A stretch of DNA of 10,801 bases, taken from positions 1 through 10,801 of the forward strand of contig JAHHUD010000055.1 of the NCBI GenBank assembly GCA_020024185.1, written 5' to 3'. This DNA comes from Oscillospiraceae bacterium. Lineage in GTDB: Bacteria > Bacillota > Clostridia > Oscillospirales > Ruminococcaceae. Both the position numbers and the translations under genes were made by a program. Below the pieces are notes generated by a model that saw nothing but the letters and a program-made list of their open reading frames with translations, made no database searches and had not been told where the DNA came from. Below, in pieces: positions 7,076-10,801 of this stretch; position 1 is the first letter of the stretch, and each line of letters begins with the position of its first letter.

Positions 7076-7100
7076 AATCGAAAATATAAAATTTTTGTGT

Positions 7101-7142
7101 AAACGGCGTTTGTACTATTGCAAATGCCGTTTGTTTTGTTTT
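7101..7142 (+). terminator. Terminator of the RND transporter gene
   Basis: The 12-bp arms at 7101-7112 and 7121-7132 (one G-T pair) enclose an eight-base loop, followed by a T-rich tail. It lies 25 bases after the RND stop codon. Confidence 0.88.
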
Positions 7143-7260
7143 AATATATACTGTATGGGGATATTTTCCGAAATTTATATTATATTTAGCTAATTTTGTG
7201 CAAAAATAAATGAGTAGATGTACAAAACTTACAAAATATATCAAAGTAAGAAAAAATATC

Positions 7261-7289
7261 TTGCAATAGCAAATATTTTGCTATATAAT
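7261..7289 (+). promoter_or_regulatory. Consensus sigma-A promoter of the CofE-like gene
   Basis: TTGCAA (7261-7266) and a perfect TATAAT (7284-7289) have a 17-base spacer. Transcription should start near 7296, which gives a leader of about 65 bases and places the in-frame ATG at 7218 outside the message. This supports translation from 7362. Confidence 0.82.
7266..7284. promoter_or_regulatory. Perfect 19-bp palindrome inside the promoter spacer, probable operator
   Basis: ATAGCAAA (7266-7273), TAT, TTTGCTAT (7277-7284) is a perfect 8-3-8 inverted repeat. It runs from the last base of the -35 box to the first base of the -10 box. A dimeric repressor here would exclude RNA polymerase. It cannot be a terminator for upstream genes, because the RND gene already has one and no T-tract follows. 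The regulator is not encoded in the window. Confidence 0.6.
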
Positions 7290-7349
7290 ATCAAGTCGGC
7301 AAAGACAGTGTTAGGTTCACTGTTAAATTTAGCTGATAAAATTATCAAT

Positions 7350-7355
7350 GGAGGG
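7350..7355 (+). promoter_or_regulatory. Strong Shine-Dalgarno site that fixes the start at 7362
   Basis: GGAGGG lies six bases before the ATG at 7362. The upstream in-frame ATG at 7218 has no comparable site and lies before the promoter. A near-palindrome, TGATAA-AA-TTATCA (7334-7347), sits directly before this site. Confidence 0.88.
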
Positions 7356-7361
7356 CATATT

Positions 7362-8555
7362 ATGTCAAGAACTATAGGCGCAGTATCAAGAGGTATTAGA
7401 ACACCTATTATCGTAGAAGGTGATAATCTTGTTGAAATCACAACACAGAGCTTGCTGGAGGCATTTGAAGAAAATAAAATAGAAGTTAATGACAGAGATA
7501 TCGTTGGCGTAACAGAAGCTGTTGTAGCAAGAGCACAGGGCAACTATATTACATGTGACCACATTGCAAAGGATATACAAAATAAATTTGGTGATGATAC
7601 AATTGGTCTTATCTTCCCAATTCTTTCTCGTAACCGTTTCTCAATTGTTCTTAAAGGTATAGCAAGAGGTGCAAAGAAAATTATTCTTATGCTCAGCTAC
7701 CCTTCTGACGAAGTTGGTAACCACCTTGTAAGCCTTGACCAGTTGGATGAAAAAGGTGTTAACCCATGGTCAACAATTATGGATGAAGCAGAATACAGAA
7801 GACTTTTCGGTAAAAACCCACACCCATTTACACAAGTTGACTATGTAGAATACTACAAAGAACTTATCACAAATGAAAACTGTGAAGCAGAAGTTATCTT
7901 TGCAAACAAAGCAACAGATATTTTGAACTACACAGACAGTGTAATTTGTGCAGATATTCACTCACGTGCAAGAAGCAAACGTCTTCTTAAAGCTGCAGGT
8001 GCTAAAAAAGTTTACGGTCTTGATGACCTTATGACAGAATCTATCGACGGTTCAGGTTTTAATGAACAATATGGTCTTTTGGGTTCAAATAAGGCAACAG
8101 AAGAAAAAGTAAAACTTTTCCCACGTGAATGTGATAAATTTGTTGTTGAATTACAACAGTCATTGCTCAAAGCAACAGGCAAAAAAATTGAAGTTCTTGT
8201 TTACGGCGATGGCGCATTCAAAGACCCACAAGGTAAAATTTGGGAACTTGCTGACCCAGTTGTTTCCCCTGGTTTTACAGATGGTCTTGTAGGCTTGCCA
8301 AGTGAACTTAAATTAAAATATCTTGCAGATAACCAGTTTGCACACCTCAGTGGTGAAGAACTTCGCACAGCAATGACAGAATATATTGCAAACAAGAAAA
8401 AAGACCTTATGGGTTCAATGGAAAGTCAAGGTACAACACCTCGTCAGCTCACAGACCTTATCGGTTCTCTTTGTGACCTTACATCTGGTTCTGGTGACAA
8501 AGGTACACCAGTTATCTTTATTCAAGGTTACTTTGACAACTACGCAAACAACTAA
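7362..8555 (+). CDS. Coenzyme F420-0:L-glutamate ligase-like (CofE-fold) protein
   Basis: The product has 397 residues from the ATG at 7362; a longer frame from 7218 is rejected because promoter and ribosome site lie inside it. The N-terminal part matches the CofE ligase domain: PIIVEGDNLVE (G20-D21-N22-L23, like the GDDL of archaeal CofE), then DRDIVGVTEAVVARAQG (44-60), equivalent to the Asp-Ile-Val...Ser-Lys-x-Glu-Gly region. CofE adds gamma-linked glutamate to F420-0 using GTP and a divalent metal. Nothing in the window suggests F420 synthesis, and many Clostridia carry a homologue of about 400 residues without known F420 pathways, so a different glutamylation or amide-ligation substrate is plausible. 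A later stretch, YGDGAFKDPQGKIWELADP (about 288-306), looks like a conserved signature of this long form. Codon choice (more CGT, TTC, AAC and ATC than in neighbours) suggests high expression. It is transcribed alone. Fold confident, function not. Confidence 0.82.
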   Translation: MSRTIGAVSRGIRTPIIVEGDNLVEITTQSLLEAFEENKIEVNDRDIVGVTEAVVARAQGNYITCDHIAKDIQNKFGDDTIGLIFPILSRNRFSIVLKGIARGAKKIILMLSYPSDEVGNHLVSLDQLDEKGVNPWSTIMDEAEYRRLFGKNPHPFTQVDYVEYYKELITNENCEAEVIFANKATDILNYTDSVICADIHSRARSKRLLKAAGAKKVYGLDDLMTESIDGSGFNEQYGLLGSNKATEEKVKLFPRECDKFVVELQQSLLKATGKKIEVLVYGDGAFKDPQGKIWELADPVVSPGFTDGLVGLPSELKLKYLADNQFAHLSGEELRTAMTEYIANKKKDLMGSMESQGTTPRQLTDLIGSLCDLTSGSGDKGTPVIFIQGYFDNYANN

Positions 8556-8561
8556 TAAATT

Positions 8562-8597
8562 AAAAAAGCCACCTTTAAAGGTGGCTTTTTATTTTTT
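8562..8597 (+). terminator. Terminator of the CofE-like gene
   Basis: The arms at 8563-8573 and 8580-8590 form an 11-bp stem (AAAAAGCCACC with GGTGGCTTTTT) around TTTAAA, followed by ATTTTTT. It starts within ten bases of the stop codon. The A-run on the left would also allow termination in the reverse direction. Confidence 0.93.
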
Positions 8598-8606
8598 GTA
8601 AAGTTA

Positions 8607-8635
8607 TTGATAGTTAAATAAAATAGTGCTACACT
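8607..8635 (+). promoter_or_regulatory. Candidate promoter of the lrgA-lrgB-SDR unit
   Basis: TTGATA (8607-8612) and TACACT (8630-8635) are 17 bases apart, and TG at 8627-8628 gives an extended -10 element. Transcription would start near 8642, leaving a leader of about 25 bases with AAGGAG at 8651-8656. The -10 match is moderate. Confidence 0.55.
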
Positions 8636-8666
8636 TATAGTTGTTTGGTAAAGGAGAGAAAATAAA

Positions 8667-9041
8667 ATGAATAAAACACTTCACTTTTCATTACAACTTG
8701 CAATTGTTATTGCAGTTTGTTTTGCAGGAGATTTTATTGTAAATATCCTGCCGTTTAAATTTTCATCAAGTGTTATGAGTATACTTTTACTTTTATTTTT
8801 ACTTATAATAGGTGTGGTAAAATTTGATTACATAAAAAATATATCATCATTTATGCTTGGAAATATGGCGATTTTATTTGTACCTTTGGGTGTAAGCTTA
8901 TTAAGTTATCTTGATGTTATAAAAACAATTTTAATACTTTTTGTTGTTGTTATACTCGTTACAACACCGATTGTATACGCAGCAACGGCTTTGTCGGCAC
9001 AGTTTATAATAAAAATGCAAAATAAAAGGGAGAAAAAATAA
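8667..9041 (+). CDS. lrgA: LrgA/CidA-family membrane protein
   Basis: The product has 124 residues and four membrane helices at about 8-26, 35-52, 62-82 and 90-113, the size and layout of LrgA/CidA. The segment after helix 2 (Gly-Val-Val-Lys-Phe-Asp) and the F-V-P-L-G-V motif near 76-81 fit the family. LrgA proteins work with LrgB. The pair was first described as holin/antiholin-like controllers of murein hydrolases, and in Bacillus (PftAB) and Streptococcus the pair takes up pyruvate. Here the usual Pro-Gly-Ser...Gly before helix 2 reads S-S-S-V-M-S, so the family's conserved Pro and Gly are missing. AAGGAG ten bases upstream supports the start. The stop codon overlaps the lrgB start (TAATG). 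No LytS/LytR-type regulator lies in the window. Confidence 0.82.
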   Translation: MNKTLHFSLQLAIVIAVCFAGDFIVNILPFKFSSSVMSILLLLFLLIIGVVKFDYIKNISSFMLGNMAILFVPLGVSLLSYLDVIKTILILFVVVILVTTPIVYAATALSAQFIIKMQNKREKK

Positions 9042-9721
9042 TGGAAATAATAACATCTTCTGCAATGTTTGGGCTTTTTCTTACATTTGTAACTTATGGT
9101 ATAGGTGTACTTTTATTTAATAAATTTAAGACACCATTATTAAATCCTTTATTATTTTCGATAGTTTGCTGTATTGCATTTGTTCAAATAGGTATAATTC
9201 CATACGATAAATATATGCTGGATACAGAAGTTTTAAAAAATTTTATACCAGTTGCCACAGCTCTTTTTGCAGTTAATATTTATAAGCAATTAAAAATTGT
9301 TAAAAAATACGCATTTGCAATATTTACAAGCTGTCTTGTTGGCTCTCTTACAAGTATACTGTCCGTAATGGGACTATGTCGCCTATTTGGAGTAGATAAA
9401 ATGATAGAAGCATCTTTGATAGGCAAAAGCTGTACAACACCAATTGCAGTAGATATAAGCGTTATGAATGGTGGTATAAGTGGTATAGCTATAATTGCAG
9501 TGGTATGTACAGGTATAGTTGGTGCAATTTTGGCACCGACACTTGCAAAGATTTTTAAAGTTACATCTCCAGTGGCAGAAGGGCTTGCAATTGGTGCAGC
9601 AAGTCACGTTATGGGCACAAGTAAAGCTTTGGAAATCGGAGAAATTCAAGGGGCTTTAAGTGGTGTTGCCATTGGAATATGTGGCATCATTACAGTTATA
9701 TTAACATCGTTTATTTACTAA
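9041..9721 (+). CDS. lrgB: LrgB/CidB-family membrane protein
   Basis: The product has 226 residues, near the family's usual 225-235. The ATG shares one base with the lrgA stop, the coupled arrangement typical of lrgAB. Family motifs are recognisable: K-S-C-T-T-P-I-A (about 129-136), a Gly-Gly followed by a hydrophobic helix with T-G-I-V-G-A, and A-I-G-A-A-S-H-V-M-G-T-S (about 184-195), with E-I-G-E-I-Q-G-A after it. Several membrane helices fill the chain. Compared with the consensus I know, Leu-Gly-Pro-Ala before the Tyr-Lys motif reads I-P-V-A, the Arg before G-L-A-I-G is Glu, and the Pro before K-S is Gly. It is expected to form the membrane complex with LrgA, moving pyruvate or a similar small acid or modulating autolysis; which one cannot be read here. 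Confidence 0.88.
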   Translation: MEIITSSAMFGLFLTFVTYGIGVLLFNKFKTPLLNPLLFSIVCCIAFVQIGIIPYDKYMLDTEVLKNFIPVATALFAVNIYKQLKIVKKYAFAIFTSCLVGSLTSILSVMGLCRLFGVDKMIEASLIGKSCTTPIAVDISVMNGGISGIAIIAVVCTGIVGAILAPTLAKIFKVTSPVAEGLAIGAASHVMGTSKALEIGEIQGALSGVAIGICGIITVILTSFIY

Positions 9722-9733
9722 TATTAAAAGTTA

Positions 9734-9759
9734 TCAACAAAAATAAAGGCAGGTGTTGA
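9734..9759. repeat. Inverted repeat TCAACA-N14-TGTTGA before the SDR gene
   Basis: The arms at 9734-9739 and 9754-9759 are complementary over six bases with a 14-base gap. The core and gap match the repeat at 652-681. It spans the ribosome-site region of the dehydrogenase gene, so it could act at the DNA or RNA level, but arms this short can arise by chance. Confidence 0.2.
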
Positions 9760-9763
9760 AAAA

Positions 9764-10546
9764 ATGAAGCGTACAGCATTGATAACAGGCGCATCGTCAG
9801 GTTTGGGAGAAAAATTTGCAGAAATTTTTGCAAAAGATGGATACAATTTGGTTTTAGTTGCAAGAAATACATATAAGCTGAACCAACAAAAAAGATTTTT
9901 AGAAAAGAAATACGGTGTAAAAGTAAAAATATTTATTCAAGATTTATCACAGCAAAATTCAGCCAAAAAAGTTTTTGATTTTACACAGCAAAATGGTATT
10001 CACATTGATATTTTAGTTAATAATGCAGGTTTTGGAGATTTATCAAGATTTGATAGCTGTGATATTCAAAAGCAAGTTGATATGATAAACTTGAATATTA
10101 CAACTTTGGTGCAATTGACTTATTTTTATTTAAAACCAATGCAGGATAACGGATATGGTAAAATAATGAATATTGCATCTATTGCAGGTTTTGCATCAGG
10201 TCCGTTAATGAGTGTTTACTATGCGTCAAAAGCCTTTGTTTTGCATTTTAGTGAGGCAATAGCAACAGAACTTAAAGATACACCGGTGACTGTTACAACA
10301 GTATGTCCGGGACCTGTGAAAACAGAATTTTTCAATAGAGCAGGATTTAAAAATCAAAAATATTTCAACATTTTTAGCAAAGATTGTGGAAAAAAAGTAT
10401 GCGAATATGCTTATACTGAAATGTTAAAAGGAAAAACTGTTGTTGTTCCGGGAATTATAAATAAAATTGGTGTAACAGCATGCAAATTTGCTCCAAGAGA
10501 AATAACAAAAAATGTTGTTTATATGGTTCAAAAAAGCAGATTATAA
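9764..10546 (+). CDS. Short-chain dehydrogenase/reductase (classical SDR)
   Basis: The product has 260 residues, standard for a classical SDR. The NAD(P)-binding motif T8-G-A-S-S-G-L-G15 opens a Rossmann fold. R34 after the second strand favours NADPH. N86-N-A-G89 and the complete catalytic tetrad N111, S139, Y152, K156 follow (Ser and Tyr 13 apart as usual), with P182-G-P-V185 after it. The C-terminal segment with Gly-Ile-Ile-Asn-Lys and Ala-Pro-Arg resembles the YqjQ/DltE-like subgroup of oxidoreductases, whose substrates are mostly unknown. The gene starts 42 bases after lrgB with no terminator or clear promoter between, preceded by AGGTG, so it is probably in the same transcript. A link between a carboxylate transporter and an NAD(P)H-dependent reductase is possible but is my inference. 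It is an active enzyme by sequence; the substrate is not determined. Confidence 0.92.
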   Translation: MKRTALITGASSGLGEKFAEIFAKDGYNLVLVARNTYKLNQQKRFLEKKYGVKVKIFIQDLSQQNSAKKVFDFTQQNGIHIDILVNNAGFGDLSRFDSCDIQKQVDMINLNITTLVQLTYFYLKPMQDNGYGKIMNIASIAGFASGPLMSVYYASKAFVLHFSEAIATELKDTPVTVTTVCPGPVKTEFFNRAGFKNQKYFNIFSKDCGKKVCEYAYTEMLKGKTVVVPGIINKIGVTACKFAPREITKNVVYMVQKSRL

Positions 10547-10550
10547 AAAT

Positions 10551-10588
10551 AAAGCAGTCAAATTTAAACTGACTGCTTTTTATTTTGC
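10551..10588. terminator. Terminator of the lrgA-lrgB-SDR unit, probably bidirectional
   Basis: The 10-bp arms AAAGCAGTCA (10551-10560) and TGACTGCTTT (10570-10579) enclose a nine-base loop, followed by TTATTTT. On the minus strand the hairpin is followed by TTTATTTTTAT, so it could also end a leftward transcript from the right edge. Confidence 0.88.
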
Positions 10589-10714
10589 TTATTTATAAAA
10601 ATAATCTGTTGTAAAGTGGTAAGATAAATTTATTAAATTTTTTATAAAGAATATATTTTTAAAATAATATATTCTTAAAAATGGCAGAGCGTTTTTAATC
10701 AGTATATCTCTCAC
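10589..10714 (-). other. Weak candidate 41-codon ORF on the minus strand
   Basis: From a GTG at 10712-10714 the minus strand is open for 41 codons to a TAA at 10589-10591, just before the SDR terminator read in reverse. The peptide is rich in Phe, Ile, Leu, Asn and Lys, hydrophobic and basic. No good ribosome site precedes it, and an in-frame TAG lies immediately upstream. In such AT-rich DNA this may be chance, so I list it only because a promoter-like sequence precedes it at 10735-10762. Confidence 0.15.
10647..10676. repeat. Perfect 11-bp inverted repeat in the AT-rich right end
   Basis: AAGAATATATT (10647-10657) and AATATATTCTT (10666-10676) are perfectly complementary across eight bases. 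No T-tract follows on either strand, so it is not a standard terminator. It may be a protein site or a structural element of a leftward RNA. The rest of 10590-10801 shows no recognisable gene. Confidence 0.4.
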
Positions 10715-10734
10715 CTAGCTTTATATATGAAAAA

Positions 10735-10762
10735 ATTATATATATATAATTATAAAAAACAA
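10735..10762 (-). promoter_or_regulatory. Candidate leftward promoter near the right edge
   Basis: On the minus strand TTGTTT (10757-10762) and a perfect TATAAT (10735-10740) are separated by 16 bases. The start would be near 10728. The surroundings are a run of alternating A and T, where TATAAT arises easily, so the match is weak evidence. Confidence 0.3.
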
Positions 10763-10801
10763 CTTTCCAGACTACATATCCCTACATAAACCTAGTTATA
10801 C

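Noticed and set aside
7218..7361. N-terminal extension of 48 codons on the CofE-like gene, or a leader peptide
   Set aside because: The extension spans a near-consensus promoter, its palindrome and the strong ribosome site of the ATG at 7362, and it does not resemble the ligase family start.
9383..9649. Cysteine-rich 88-codon frame on the minus strand that looks like a metal-binding protein
   Set aside because: It is antisense to lrgB. The cysteines arise from the reverse complement of GCA alanine codons, and the sense gene has clear family motifs.
10700..10801. Start of a tRNA, rRNA leader or mobile element at the right edge
   Set aside because: No cloverleaf, conserved rRNA motif, terminal repeat or coding frame can be seen; the sequence is only AT-rich with short simple runs.

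Overview
The window is AT-rich, densely coded DNA from a low-GC Gram-positive bacterium, most likely class Clostridia (Bacillota). The evidence is the SpoIIIJ-associated protein Jag, strong purine-rich Shine-Dalgarno sites, sigma-A promoters with 17-bp spacers, U-tailed hairpin terminators, an RND pump with no outer-membrane partner, and a CofE-like protein typical of Clostridia that lack F420. Ten genes are supported (one cut by the left edge), nine on + and one on -. All ten stop with TAA. I see no tRNA, rRNA, CRISPR array, insertion sequence or phage gene.

Left part (1-1697): the 3' two-thirds of jag (KH and R3H RNA-binding domains plus an Arg/Asn-rich tail) ends at a terminator. Next come an eight-cysteine zinc-binding mini-protein, a terminator that works in both directions, and a short aromatic-acid-exporter-type membrane protein on the minus strand. 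The usual partner of jag, mnmE, does not follow.

Middle (1583-7142): two near-identical divergent promoters serve the minus-strand exporter gene and a two-gene operon of a CPBP membrane protease and tadA, the tRNA A34 deaminase. A terminator and a promoter with an overlapping imperfect palindrome lead to the largest gene, a 1285-residue RND transporter. It carries an insertion of about 265 residues, predicted to be coiled coil, in its first extracytoplasmic loop, and it has no adaptor gene beside it.

Right part (7143-10801): a CofE-like (F420-0:glutamate ligase fold) gene has a consensus promoter with a perfect 8-3-8 palindrome filling its -35/-10 spacer, and codon choice suggesting high expression. 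After its terminator comes an lrgA-lrgB-SDR unit: two membrane subunits overlapping by one base, then a short-chain dehydrogenase 42 bases downstream. The last 250 bases are very AT-rich and hold a terminator, an 11-bp inverted repeat, and a weak candidate minus-strand promoter with a 41-codon ORF.

These are mostly housekeeping and envelope genes rather than one coordinated system. The observations most worth following are the coiled-coil RND protein, the apparently regulated and highly expressed CofE-like gene, and the divergent LrgAB pair. I do not find convincing evidence of a wholly new multi-gene system.
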